A DNA stretch of 64,000 bases. Source: Laccaria trichodermophora (taxonomy: Eukaryota; Basidiomycota; Agaricomycetes; Agaricales; Hydnangiaceae). The notes under the pieces were generated by a model, which saw only the letters and a list, made by a program, of their open reading frames with translations, did not search any database and had not been told where the DNA came from. Positions 25,201-36,802 of this stretch are shown piece by piece; the first letter of the stretch is position 1; the number at the start of each line of letters is the position of its first letter. The stretch spans positions 322,763 through 386,762 of the forward strand of contig JACTVC010000010.1 in assembly GCA_018417955.1 (NCBI GenBank), written 5' to 3'. The translations under genes and the position numbers were made by a program.

Positions 25201-25574
25201 TATCCACTGCCCAACCGCGCTCTCCTATTCGTTCTCCGCGAGAGTTTGTAGTCTCACCTCCAGCCACCAGTCCGCCAGCACGACCTTTACTTTCACCTAC
25301 TTCAAAACCAATTGTTCGGACTTCTGCTATCACCACCGCCAAACTACCCTCCGTTATAGCTCGACAGAGTTCCAACGAGTCCTCCCTCAATTCCCCTGCG
25401 TCTTCGGTTGGGCCTATCTCTCCGTCGGATGGGTTTCCAATAAATCCCACTATGAAGAAGGCAGGTCGCGTTTGGGATCCTGCTCGGGGGGTTGAATTGT
25501 TTAAACGCGGGTCGGAAGAGGTTTTGGCACGTTTCTTAAAAATGGGTTCTTGGGAGGACGAGAGTGCGCGCTGA
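22242..25574 (+). CDS. GLG1: Glycogenin glucosyltransferase (GT8) with long C-terminal region
   Basis: Three exons (22242-22497, 22640-22988, 23048-25574) join in frame to 1043 residues. The first 300 residues are a GT8 fold: AFVTLVSSDSYLPGALAL, the UDP/Mn-binding DxD in FLDADVLP, FNSGVLVLSP, DGGDQGILNEW and the family motif IHFIGKNKPW. Glycogenin primes glycogen by glucosylating its own tyrosine; Tyr residues in AAYTYAPAYERYG lie where that site is expected. A very long disordered region follows, rich in Pro, Ser, Gln and His, with an acidic DDDDDDD run. The C-terminus (RVWDPARGVELFKRGSEEV, LARFL) resembles the glycogen-synthase-binding tail of other glycogenins. Glycogenin is a known neighbour of the Agaricomycete A locus. 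Confidence 0.93.
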
Positions 25575-25849
25575 GCACTTTTCTATTGATCTGTTTGCGG
25601 ATTGTTTTTTTTTTCCTTTCGGCTTTTTCAGCGTCCCCTTGCAAAATTGGCGTTGGTTCGGTCCGCTTGCTCGTATGCGTTCATTTTCATGTTTCCCCTT
25701 CATCATACCCTGCACGCATCATGTTTTCTCAAAATCACCCTTTCTGCCGCAGCAACGTTTATGTTAGTACATAATACACTAGAGAGCTGCTTTATGGATG
25801 TCGTCATTCATCAATGATGTCATTGTGGACTGAGACTCCGGGAACGTAA

Positions 25850-25857
25850 TATAAAAG
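25850..25857 (+). promoter_or_regulatory. TATA box of the LEA-like gene
   Basis: TATAAAAG lies 41 nt upstream of the ATG at 25891. This is a canonical TATA sequence and would give a very short 5' UTR, which suggests a strongly or inducibly expressed gene. The 275 bp before it (25575-25849) are T/C-rich and show no gene. Confidence 0.5.
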
Positions 25858-25890
25858 AGTCTGCATCCACCTCCTTCTCAACTCGTCAAC

Positions 25891-26627
25891 ATGTCCCATA
25901 TCAAACAGCAACGAAAGCAGTGAGCGTTCAGAGTGCCTTGAGAGTCGAGACACTAATTCTTTGTGTAGCTCCTTCTCTGAAACGACCGCTGCACAAGCCG
26001 AAGCCGAGGCACCAAATGTGCTGGTTGCAAAGGAGGTCGAATCAAACGCAGAGCATGTTCAAGATGCTGCCGTGCAGGCTGCCTCTGTCGCCAAGGTATG
26101 CATTTATATTTCCAGACTCGGTTGTAAATAAACCTGTTCATGACAGACTTTGGGCTCGCAATATACGGGAGAGCCCACCACCGCCGTAGACCAATTCAAG
26201 CACGATGCATCAGAGACGACGAATAAAGCCGTCGAAGAGGGAAAGGACAGCGTCGAGGCTGCAAAGGCGTTGGGTGCAAACTACGTTGATCAAGCAAAGG
26301 CATTTGCCACTTCGGCCATCGAGACGGTGCAAGTACGTTATGCAAATCTGGGCTTGTTGGATGGTTGTTGATGATGTTGATATTTAGGAATATCTTCCTA
26401 CCGCTGTTGGTGGCAAGCACACGGATCCTTCTTCGACTGGAGGGATGCCAGGAGGATATGTCAGCTCTTCAAAGGAAACTCACGCGGAAGAATATGCCGG
26501 TACCAAGGGAACTACGCCAGCGTCGTCCACAGGTATTCCTGCCGCAGACACGTCTTTGAAGAGCAAGAGTTCCGACACTACGAAAGCAGATGTTGGTGCC
26601 ACAGCCACTGGGCGGGCTCGCGACTGA
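25891..26627 (+). CDS. LEA-like amphipathic small protein (193 residues)
   Basis: Four exons (25891-25919, 25969-26095, 26147-26332, 26388-26627) join in frame. The protein is Ala/Lys/Glu/Gln-rich, with 11-mer-like helical stretches (AEHVQDAAVQAASVAK, ETTNKAVEEGKDSVEAAK, YVDQAKAFATSAIETVQ) and a Gly/Ser/Thr-rich tail ending GRARD. Such composition is typical of late-embryogenesis-abundant or hydrophilin proteins that protect cells in drying or stress, and of apolipoprotein-like lipid-droplet binders. No family can be named firmly. It has no cysteine beyond the possible initial region and no membrane segment. It lies tandem to beta-fg, 216 bp upstream. Confidence 0.75.
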
Positions 26628-26843
26628 CTTCACTCAAGCTATTTTCATACCCCCCTCCTTTGTTTTTTCGAGCTAGTTAGCCGTGTAATAATTTTTAACG
26701 ACTTCAGTTTCTTTATACGTCTGCTCGAGAGTGTGTCTAAAAATAGGAACTTAAACGTTAATTAGCGGAAAGTGCTTAATTAGGTGTTTTGATCGTGATC
26801 GCCTCCTGACCAACTCCTCCATCTCATCGATACCCAAGACACA

Positions 26844-27823
26844 ATGGTGAGCTACCAAAACACCAAACGACCGATACAACACCGATGTATTTCTACAGGA
26901 TACCTTCTTGAATCTTGGAAAGCAGGCTTACAGCGCCTATAACGAATCTCAGCAGTGTGAGCGCCTGATCTCGTCGAAGAAGCTCGAAGCTTGGGGATCG
27001 AGGCGATCTCTGACCTGACTATCTTCTTTAGCCGACCTCCACAAGACAGGTGGTCAAGAATACAACTCTCCCCACCATTCTGGACAGGGTCATTCCTCGC
27101 AAGGTGGAAGGCCTGATAGTGGGTGAAACTGTGACTTGGATTTGATCGAGGGCTAATGCCACGATCTCAGTCGACCACGATGAGGCCGTTAGGACTGCAC
27201 AGAACCATGGCTCTGGAGATAGCTCTCTTTTCTCCACCGCGCTTGGTTACTTGTCTGACAATAAGGTGAGCGGCTGATTTTCAATAGGTGTCTTTCTAAC
27301 GCAAACGGAAATTACCATTTTCAGCAAGTACACGAAGAGCCAGTTGATGAGGAGGATGTTCAAGCGGCTCATCGCCAGGCTTATCGTGACGGAGACGCAA
27401 GTGGCCTAAGCGCCGGCTCTTTGGGTAGCGCAGCTGCTCTGCAGGTTTGTACGCCACCCTAAGGTTTGTCTCACATATTATGATATTGACGGACTTGCTT
27501 TTGCAGGTATTGAAGCAATTCACATCCGGGGGTGGAGGAGGCGGGAGCAAGACGCAGCTCATTAGTCTCGCAATGGCGGAGGCGACGAAGTTGTTTGACA
27601 AGTCTGGAGGTGCGGCGTCTGGTAACAAGCAAGATGCTGTCAACGGGGCTGCGATGACTGTTATGAAACTCTTGGTACAATCCAAGTTCAGTGGTGCCAT
27701 TGGCGGTGGAAATTCAGGTGGTCTGGGTGGTTTGTTAAGCTTGGTATGTTTGTTTTTCAATCACTATCAGCGAGGTTGATGCTCACTAGCACTGATGAAT
27801 GCCAGGCATCTAAATTTGCCTAA
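26844..27823 (+). CDS. Beta-flanking gene (beta-fg) homologue
   Basis: The first coding exon is the ATG alone (26844-26846); the intron 26847-26898 starts immediately after it. The next exon encodes DTFLNLGKQAYSAYNESQQ (26899-26956). Later exons give SDLHKTGGQEYNSPHHSG, DHDEAVRTAQNHGSGDSSLF, DEEDVQAAHRQAYRDG and SGLSAGSLGSAAALQVLK, followed by a Gly-run and KTQLISLAMAEATKLFD, ending LASKFA with TAA at 27821-27823. The conserved segments match the beta-flanking protein of mushrooms, an Ala/Gly-rich protein of unknown function that marks one border of the A mating-type locus. Seven or so exons with short introns are present; the splice at about 27110-27170 has two possible donors. The gene appears intact up to the edge of the transposon nest. 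Confidence 0.85.
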
Positions 27824-27993
27824 GCTGACACTGAACCGATCATGTACTATATAAATATGGGTTCTCGTCGAAATGTACTCCAATTTATGTTTTCCACCTT
27901 GATAGCGTTCAACACTCACTTGAGCAACGGTGACCAATTGCAGGAGTCTTCACAACATCAACAGCCCTGTAGGCTGTCGATGCCAGCCGTCTT

Positions 27994-28036
27994 ACAGTCG
28001 TTTGCATAATGGATTGCACAACTGGATTTTTTGAAA
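27994..28036 (+). repeat. Left terminal inverted repeat of the outer element
   Basis: It matches 46484-46524 in reverse complement with one 2-bp indel. The left flank is TA. It is 170 bp downstream of the beta-fg stop codon and marks the start of the transposon nest. Confidence 0.75.
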
Positions 28037-28186
28037 ACTTATTTGGTTGTGTTGGGTAGCGTGACTTTTCGTCACACTTACCCTTTGCCCATGGCCACCA
28101 TTGCCCATGCCGACACACTTGCGCGAATCCAGCCGCTATACTTGCTTTACAGTGGGCAAACGGCGCCCACCGGCTCTTAACCATCG

Positions 28187-28413
28187 ATCTTTGCGTATCA
28201 CTGTGTGTTTGCACAGAGATGGAGCCTGATCTGAAGATGCGGGAGGGACACTTAAAGTCCATTGATTAAAAGCTAAGTAATGTAGAGAATGTAATGAGCT
28301 GTGATAGTGAATGGATGAACATGTAGATAAAAAAGGCAAGCAAGTGGGTGAAAGCGCGAAGCACTTTCCGATCTGGCAAAGAGTCTCCTGGAGGGTCTGA
28401 GGTGATCTGCGAC
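28187..28413 (-). repeat. B2 split direct repeat
   Basis: This 227-bp block is repeated directly at 28656-28881 (226 bp, one 1-nt indel). About ten of the twelve differing sites are CG in one copy and TG or CA in the other (or TG against CA). It is the outer end of the retrotransposon on the beta-fg side. Confidence 0.85.
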
Positions 28414-28507
28414 GGGCAGGTGGGCCCGTCTTGTGGATGCACGTGGACCATCCAGAAGACCGTGCTACCAGTCAAGATGTTAAAGTTTTTGGGAGTGGAG
28501 GGTGGCT

Positions 28508-28656
28508 GAAAAAGCAGGAAAAGAGCTAATAAACTCTTTCTGCGTGTCGAACGAGGTGGTGGTAAGAAGAGAAAACGGCATGTGCCGCACCACTCATTCA
28601 CACAAAGACCCTATTCTAATGTTTCACTCATTCCTCGCTTCACTAGCAAATCTCAA
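28508..28656 (-). repeat. A2 split direct repeat
   Basis: This 149-bp block is repeated in the same orientation at the far end of the retrotransposon (A1, 45270-45890). A1 is also exactly 149 bp once the 470-bp MITE and one TA are removed. Internal differences are again CpG-type. It represents the empty version of the MITE insertion site. Confidence 0.85.
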
Positions 28657-28881
28657 TCTTTGCATATCACTGGTGTTTGCACAGAGATGGAGCCTGATCT
28701 GAAGATGTGGGAGGGACACTTAAAGTCCATTGATTAGAAGCTAAGTAATGTAGAGAATGTAATGAGCTGCGATAGCGAATGGATGAACATGTAGATAAAA
28801 AAGGCAAGCAAGTGGGCAAAAGCGCAAAGCGCTTTCCGATCTGGCAAAGAGTCTCCTGGAGGGTCCGAGGCGATCTGCGAC
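28656..28881 (-). repeat. B1 split direct repeat
   Basis: Second copy of the B repeat, placed between the tyrosine-recombinase gene and A2. It gives the B1-A2-B2 order seen at the 3' side of Ngaro-like elements. Confidence 0.85.
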
Positions 28882-28961
28882 ACCCATGGCATCTGGAGTC
28901 TTCGATGTGGTGAGTGAGTCTCGGACCCAACCCATTAGGAGAAACTCGAGTGCTTACCTTG

Positions 28962-30363
28962 TTAGCGAACTGCTGGCATGGTTAAATGGACAAATGTGTT
29001 GTGTACGGCTGGCGCTGCTTGTATGTACGGAGCTAAAATCTGTGTGTGCTTCCGTAGGTACAGGGTGAAGTTGTTGCTGGACCAACGGCCTTTCACCTTC
29101 ATGACATTGAAGGGCACGCCTCTGAGCAGATACTTGAGTGTTGAGCCAATTCTGATGCCGTGCCCTTGCAGGGGCTCCAGGCCAGCTGCACGTGCAGCCT
29201 TTGCCAATTCCGCTAGAAACTTGAATTTCATGAGTGGCCGATGGACGTTCTTGTGGCGGTAAGCGAAGAGGTGGCCCTCCTGGGGGGGGTTGTTGACCTC
29301 CAGATGATGGGCTAGCGCCGCATTCGGGTCTATGGGTCCTTCCTGTTTCACCCAGCATACGTCTTCCCCTTGTGGTGCTGATTTGGTGTGTGGCAGGTGT
29401 AACACCGTGACTTGTTGCCCTTCTCAGTTTTGGTCATAGCTGACATGGGCCCTGGAGACATGAATGTCAGGATCAAAGATGTTGAGTTTTTGGACTGTGA
29501 ATTCACTGACATGACTGGTTGCGAAGAAGCAGGTTGTTAGGCAGGCAAAGACAGTGGCTCCGAGGGGTGTGTCCAAGGCAAGCTTGTTGTGAATGGCCAG
29601 CATGAAGTTGATTGTGTAGGGCCGCCGGTTCTTCCTCCTAGAGGACATGGGGGTTAGTTTTTCAGCTGCTTTCAAAAGTGCCTCCAACTCAAGTCTCAGG
29701 CTTGTCAATCTTCCATGGAACACCATGTAGCAAATGCCATGCACGGACACCATAGACATAGTTGCTGATTGCTGAACCAGAGTATGCTGCAGCTAGGGTA
29801 GAAACAAAAGACATGATTAGCACCTGGCTGGCTGGGGCTCTATCCTTTTTGGGGATATTCTTCTGGTCACAAAAGACCATGAAGTTGAGGAGGCCAGAGG
29901 CATATGTTGCATGTGTATCCTCCCATGCATAGGCTAAAATGTCCTCAATGCGCTTGATGTCTTCATCTGACATTTGAGTGGATCTCTGGGTGTGGGGTAC
30001 TAGTGGGCGCCATAGGCGCAGTCTTTGATTGGCTGGGCAATGTGGTTGGAGGGGTGAAGGGAGAGGAGTGAGGTTCTTGCAGTATGGCACAGGTCGCACA
30101 TGCTTTTCAGATGCTGGGGCTGGGAGTGTGGCATTCCAGGCATGACATTCTTGATTAATTGTATGAGGAACAGGAGAGGAATTCCTCTCCCTGATGATCG
30201 AGTTCAGCATTGATTGAGGCTCGTTCACTCTCTGAGAGCTCACACTGAGGCTTGCATTGGGTGTTTGAAATGAGGTGCTCACCAGAGCATGCCATGGCAA
30301 GCTCAGAGTTGAAATTGACGATGAGGTGGTGCAGTTCTGGGGGGATGGGAATATGGGGCACAT
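28962..30363 (-). pseudogene. Tyrosine recombinase of the DIRS element (degenerate)
   Basis: The reading is spread over three frames. The N-terminal core-binding part is seen in EDILAYAWEDTHATYASGL and SGSAISNYVYGVRAWHLLHG. The catalytic domain has HLPHTKSAPQGEDVCW, then PLQGHGIRIGSTL (the HxxR motif), VKGRWSSNNF and the C-terminal Tyr in YLRKH. The position of the first catalytic Arg reads THR-SER-HIS (codon CAT, complement of 29511-29513) in ATSHVSEF, so the R-HxxR-Y set is incomplete. Such enzymes integrate the circular cDNA of DIRS elements. The frame breaks and the Arg to His change indicate an inactive copy. Confidence 0.75.
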
Positions 30364-30424
30364 CAGGAAAACTCTTCACGTGTGGAAGGTCTGGTGCGTC
30401 TGATGCGTCTGACAGGTGTGGCAA

Positions 30425-31619
30425 GTTTTTTGTCAGAAATATTTTCTTCCCATTCTTTCATCACAAATTTTGAAGTAGTCAGATTTTTGATGTGTATCAT
30501 ATTCTTTCAGAATCTGAACTTCACCAGAACACAAACCATTCAATTCGTACAAGTCCGTTGAAACTCCGACACCTTGATTCTCGTAACCAAACCCAAATTC
30601 AAACACTCTCCTCCCACCACCACCACCATCCCCAGCACTGTCACCACCCTTCGTGACTGCCGCCTCGCATCATGAGCACCCACCATGAACTAAAGGACAT
30701 TTAGGCCCACACATCAACTGCCACATCACACGCCGGAGGCTCAGCAACAATGCCAATACGGCCACAGCACACCACATCCTCCACAACGATCCCCGTCGCT
30801 GCCTCTCCACATCGCCTATGGCCGCCACTGCTGCCCATTCCTGTCGTCCACTGTCCACACCCACCTCGGAACACAGTAACCATGGCAGCAACAATGTGCC
30901 AATGCCACGTCACCAGTGGTACCAACTAAGTGAGTGCCTGCCGTGTCGACAACGCATGGAGAAGATGACGTGGCACATCAACGCCTCCAGACAGCAACGA
31001 CATAACAGTAGTGCAGGTGAGCACATTACGTCATAAGTTCCACCAGCCCCCTCTTTCTCCTGTCTAACAGCCACAACCCACCCAGCGGCCACCAGAACAC
31101 CCGCCAACCACTGCCCCTCACCCTCTGCCACATTTGGTGATGACGACGCGATACGACGATGACGACAACACACAACAACAGCCACAAGACGATGACAATG
31201 GAGACGGACAGACGATAATCTCACAATGTGGTGGCGATGATGGACAATGATAACGACGGTGGACGACAGTGGATGATGACAACGATGGTGGACAACGACA
31301 ACGGTGGTGGACAATGACAACGACGCGAAAACCATGATGATGGACAATGACGGACAAAATGACAATGCACAAGTGCTCTCCCCTCCACGAAACTGAATGA
31401 GGGATACCGTCATGTCCATTCACTTCATGTTAGCATTACCTATTAGTAGATACTAGTACATGTCTAATCTGAGTACTCTTCTAACAACTATTCTATTGCC
31501 CGCTACTGTGTAAAAATTGATGTAGAAGAAAACTTATGAATGGTCTGACGTGTCTGATTACCTATCACCAGATCTTTTTACTCTCCCACAAATGCTGTTA
31601 TGAAGTCAGAATGAAATTA
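30425..31619. other. Non-coding spacer with low-complexity block
   Basis: This spacer lies between the recombinase and RT parts of the retrotransposon. About 31140-31400 is a degenerate simple repeat of GACGA/GGACAATGA-type units, and 30600-30900 is ACC/CAC-rich. Long open frames here follow from the biased composition and are not genes. Confidence 0.6.
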
Positions 31620-33909
31620 TGGGACAAAAAACTGTTGTGGCATCGGGAGGGTATTATGTTGCCACTCACATTCTGATAGTCTGGAAGCGTCTGGCTGGTC
31701 TGGAGCCAGACCAGCCACACGGTTGGAGTTTTCCTGATGCAGGAGATGTGTAAGATGTGCCAGTGTGTAGATTCCTCTGGATGGTTCATCAGCAGGGTTG
31801 TCCTTGCTTGGGACATATTGTGTGTGGATGGTGCACTGCTGGGCCTCCAGAAGGGCGTGAATGTGTCTGAAGATGATGTTGGTCTGTTTGTTTCGACTAT
31901 GCCCTTTCCACCATCCTTCGACAACTCCCTTGTTATCTCTGTAAACCTTGAAGTGAGGACTTCTGTTGCTGGATGATAGGATGGCGAGGCTGAGGAGTTC
32001 AAAACCAACTGCCTCAGCCCAGCCGATGTCTCATCCATCGGCTTTCCAGCCAGGGAGTAATCGCCAGGCGCGCCATCTCTTCCCAATCGTGATGCCGATG
32101 CCAAAACCTGAGCTAGTGTCAGAGAAGGCATTGAGGTCCTTGAGTGGTACTGGGCCAGGGATGTTCCTTGAGAGCATGGGAGATTGGAGGCGTGTTGTCC
32201 ACCATTTAAGGTTGACAGCTGTATTGTGGGGTGGGGTGTGTGGCACGAAAGGACTATTATTGAAGCCTGAGAGCATGGCTTCCAAATTTGTAAGGTACAC
32301 ATGCCTGGCAGTAATGACGAGGGAAGCATGCAGCAACTTACTATAAAGTTTTTGTACCTCTGCCAGTGCATGCATTGGCCTTTTCCCCCACTCCTCAATC
32401 ACATTGAGGTACTTGAGCCTCTTTTCCGCCAGGATGGCCACAGTGTGTGCATTGAGGTTCCATACAAAGCTGAGGTATGGGACCACTGAACCAAATGGGA
32501 TGGTTTTGGAGCTCTCCCATGAAATGCCCAATTCGTCTGAAAGAAGATCAATATCTTCATCAGTGTATGTAAAAAGAGTATCATCGGTGGAACATGCGGA
32601 TATGTTAGAGAGATCATGTATGGGGCTGGCCATGTCCTCATTAAACTCTTCTGGGTGCCCATCAGGCATAATGTCACCCCTGTACCATATGCAGCTACCT
32701 TCGTGCAGGCGTCCTCCATTGGCTTTGACCAGTTGATGCCAGGACTGGTGCTGGGCATTGTATGCATTGAGGCAGGAGCAGGGGATTCGAAAGAAAATGT
32801 GGTTGTCAACCCATTTTGATAAGGGGCCAATTCTGTTTGCACAGAAAATGTCTGTTCCTGCATCTGCAAGAAGCCCATGGGCCCCACCTGCAGAGGTAAG
32901 GCCAAAATTGTTGCATATGTTGGCCGCGAAGGTGTCAGTTCCTTGTAGTTGTACAACCAGGCCTGGCCACTGACTGTGATGAACAGGTATGGTCCTGTAA
33001 GCTTCGGCAACATCTCAAATGGAGGCCTGGGAACCAGGTGGTAATTGGAAAATGATGAGGCAGATTGTGGAAAAGGTCCCCCATGTGCAGGGGAAATCAT
33101 GTGTGTTGATGGCAGAATTGATAGATAAAATTGGATTTGTTGATGGTTGATGGGGGTGGGAGAAGTCATGCACCCTGTGGTATTTTCCTGGCTTTCCAGG
33201 TTTGGGAACAAGGGAGAGTGGGGAAGATTGGAAAGGTCCAATAACAGATTCCAGTTCTGCCTGGGAGAAGGGGCCAATATATCTGCCCTTCCAGAATTCT
33301 TTCTCCACAATTTCCTCATATTCTTCAAGAAACTTATTAATAGATGGATTATTAGCTGGAACATATGATTGAGATATATTGGGAATTCCAAGGTTGAAGC
33401 CGCACGTAAGGCTGCAGTATAATGTTGGATAACAGGAGTTGAGACCATGTCTGTCGAGTTGACTACGCAATGCCTCTGGCTTGTAAGAGGTGAGTGTATT
33501 AGTTCTTCTGGACCTGAGGGCATTGCTGAGCACCATGCCCTGACTTCCTACACCCTGAGCAGGTGTGCCGAGAGGCGTGTGTGGTGTCTGAACATCCTGC
33601 TGGCATTTGGAAGCTGAAACAAATGGGGAGCCCGTTGATGGAGATGAGTCACCCATTGTCGGCTCTCCATACCCAGACCTTTCCCCCGTTCCATAGCTTG
33701 GTGGCAGAGCATTTGGCATAATCATGCTCATGGTGTCCCAGGCATATGGCACAGGCAGAAGTGCCACATCCCGCTGTGCCCCCTTGAAAAAACGAAGCAT
33801 TGCCGCTTCTGTTTCTGCCTCTGCCATTCGTAGTCTGACGGTTGTGTCTCCCTTGTGAACTGGCATCTTTGGAGGAGCACTCTGGTGAGGCATAATGATG
33901 CCGGCGCTG
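31620..33909 (-). pseudogene. Reverse transcriptase / RNase H of the DIRS element (degenerate)
   Basis: A zinc-knuckle-like CAICLGHHEHDYAKC lies at the upstream end. The RT domain shows SPLSLVPKPGKPGKY, RVHDFSHPH, the first catalytic Asp in DVAEAYRTIPV, FGLTSAGGAHGL and KWVDNHIFF. That last motif is the catalytic x-x-D-D position and here reads D-N (complement of 32802-32807). RNase H follows with AFSDTSSGFGIGI, VYRDNKGVVEGW and YVPSKDNPADEPSRG. The parts lie in several frames, so the protein cannot be made whole. The upstream end is cut exactly at 33909/33910 by the Plavaka element. Confidence 0.8.
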
Positions 33910-34287
33910 CATCAGGAAAACTACACATCGGCTTAGGCCACTTAGGTAGCTTTGACAAGTGCAGAAGTGGCGAAAGTGAGCTCAAGTGGCCGAGTGACGG
34001 TCACTTGGCTATGTAGGTCCCTGCCTTACAAAGTGACTTGGTCTTAGGTAAGTTAGCTCAAGTGATGACTCAAGTGGTAAGCTATCTTGCAGGTTTATCT
34101 CAAAAGTGGCCAAGTGATGAAGTAGTAGTCTCAAATTGTTCCGAATTGCACACAGGATGGTAAAAGTAGGGGGTAAAAGAGTATATTGAATAGTACAAAT
34201 GTCTATCTACAATGTACTGGCTGAAGGAACACATAGAAAACCCCCGTCTCACTCTTCAGCCTCACTGTCCTCTTCAAACAAAGATCC

Positions 34288-36610
34288 TCATGCATTGAGG
34301 GGAGTGTTGGCACCTTGAGTGAGTGAAACAGATAGCTTCGGTTTCTCCATGAGCCTGATTGCAGCATCTTTGATCTTCTTCCATTGTCTTGGTGTCAATT
34401 TGTCGATAGACTTGATGTAGTCCACAGTGCTGATACCCCAATTGTCTTCCGAGAATTTTGCCTCTTCCTTATGATCCACCATGCTGGCAGTAGAAACCCC
34501 CGTGACCCAGAAGTTGAACGCGCGCTCAGCCTGCACAAAAATGAGATCCTGCAGAGGGGAAGGGAAGAGCAGAGGTGACGTACCCCAACTGTTGCAATCG
34601 CTAATGCACCACGTGGCTCGCTATCCACCTCCAACTCTGGACAGACACTTGAAGTCATGTTGAAGTGCGCGGTGAGTCCCACCAGCACGAAGTACGACAT
34701 AAAGAGGCCCTTATATACCTTGTTTGCCATGTCGCAAATTAGTTACATATTAATCAACTGGGTAATAAACGACTCACCTGTGGCTCTTCGACAGACATTG
34801 GGTGATGTTTCCAGGTAAATGGGATCGTGTCAGTATCCCCTTTCATCCATTTGGCGTGGGCGGCACGGGCGTCGATATCGTCTGAAAAGTTCTCCATATG
34901 CACATTGATGAAAAAAAGAACGGCACGGGCAATGTTGGAATGCCACTCATACCAATGCTGGATTGCCTAGATAACACTCATTCAATTAGTTCATCAATAC
35001 ATGATGTCTGCAAACAGAAGATAAAGACGTACCACAGTGAAGATTGGGCCCTCCATGTCGATGACCTGATGAGCTCGAGTGGGATACACAATGTCCCATA
35101 TCTCCTTCAAATCCTTGCACAACGCTGGCATGGTTGTATGCCATGAGTTTTCTTGAGTGCCAGCAAAGTCTCACCATGCAGGTATGATGTGGGTCTTCCA
35201 TGCCAGGAGGGTGCCATCTGGAAGGTGCCCTTGGTTGTATACTTCCTTCTTCCCGTTAGTGTGAGGGCGTCCTCCCATGGTGGCCTCCATCGCCTCGATT
35301 TTCATAGCCGGTGCATTATGATTTATCCAGGCAATGTTCTGAGAAAACATTAGAATCCGCTTGCAAGAAGAATATCCGACTTACTTGTCTTTTCCCCCAA
35401 GCCTTTTCTATGACTGCTGGCAGAGCTGCGTCTGCTAGTTCACTATCGAATATTCCACCATATCGCGATGAGAAATCAGGGTCCTGGATGGCAACGGGAT
35501 TCTTCATGCTGGGAGTTTTTGGTGTGTTACTGGGTTTGGAGATATGGGAAAGGTTGACTCAGCTAGCAGAGGCGGCAGGCAGGAGACCAGAAGGGAGGGC
35601 AGACTTGATCTTCTTCAAGGTTGGCCTGTATAGATAGATATGAAGAAGATGGGAGATGTGAGACAATGAAACACAAACTGATTTGCAGGCTGTTCCTTGT
35701 TGACAAGTTTACGCTTGCTTGTGTCCAAAGCTAACGCAAACAAGTCCCCCATCTTGTTCTCAGTGAGCCGACTCTGTTCAATCAACGCATGTTGATCTCC
35801 TCGCTTCTTCTTAGGCTTGACTGGTTTCTTTGCCTTGGGGGGTGAACTTGCGACACCATCGTAATCTTCACTATTGCCATGCTTCCCAGAAACCAGTAAG
35901 TGTTATCATCATACAACCAAATTCCACAAACCTCTTGCAAATCGTCATTGATTTCCATGTCTTCATCAGATCCAACACCAACTTCTGAATCCGGTTCTGT
36001 CAACGTAAGTGAGTTGTGGGTACAGTGTCACTCTAAGTACTCACACCGTCTTTGTCCTCCTGAGTTTGAGCAACTGGGCAAGGTACTTTGGCACTAACAG
36101 GCCCACAGACTGGTTTGGCGGCACTGGCCTGTCTAGCAGCTTCTTTGATGACCATCGCATCTTCAAGACCTGCAACAGCCTTCCGCTTTTTCTGAAGCTC
36201 CTCATGATCCTTTCTAGATTGTTCAGCATGATCTGACTTATCTTTGCCAACTTCGGCAGAACTTTTCCGAGGTCTAGTCAGACTGACATCAACCATCCCA
36301 GGCTGTTTGTTTGCATTCCCTGGTCGAGTACAGGGAAGGTCTTCATGCCCTGGATTGCGTAGCCGAGGATCTATGACCGATTCGTTGAATTCCTCTGGCT
36401 AGCAAACAAATCAGTTTGGCGATAAATCCTCAGGTAAGTAAATCAATTTTATTCACCTCTACCTCAACCCAACCCTTAGGCATCTTTTTTTTTGGTGGAA
36501 CGACAGGCGTGGGTGCATCACCTGCCATCTAAATGTCATCAATGTCAAGATCAAGGTTTGTGAATCAGAACTCACTGCAATAGGCACTGGTGCACCCTTC
36601 CTTTTGGTCT
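34288..36610 (-). CDS. Plavaka accessory ORF (fragmented, unknown function)
   Basis: A split minus-strand gene can be followed through MPKGWVEVE and VDVSLTRPRKSSAEVGKD, an Arg/Lys/Glu-rich helix (SRKDHEELQKKRKAVAG), an acidic EVGVGSDEDMEINDD, and later AYNHASVVQ-type and LTPRQWKKIKDAAIRLME segments, ending at 34288. It lies divergent to the transposase within the same element. It resembles the second gene often carried beside Plavaka transposases, but I cannot name a function. Exon joins are only partly resolved. Confidence 0.45.
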
Positions 36611-36802
36611 GAACCATTGAGTGCTGAGTGGACTTCATGTATTTTTTTGACTGTGACCTAAATTTGAGTGGTCTCTTTACTCTCTCTGTTTCTTTTTAGG
36701 GTCTGCTACTGTACAGTTCATCAATGAAAAACGTGTTATGTTCTCACACTGCACAGAATAATTTCCTACAAGTCCTCCAAAGTGTATCTGTCCTACCGAT
36801 TA

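Noticed and set aside
28073..28085. Short inverted match with 45918-45930 as an independent element end
   Set aside because: It is only 13 bp of clear identity, placed asymmetrically relative to the outer ends; it is noted as possible homology but not called as a feature.
30670..31420. Long open frames on both strands
   Set aside because: They follow from ACC/CAC-rich and GACGA-type simple sequence and have no protein pattern.
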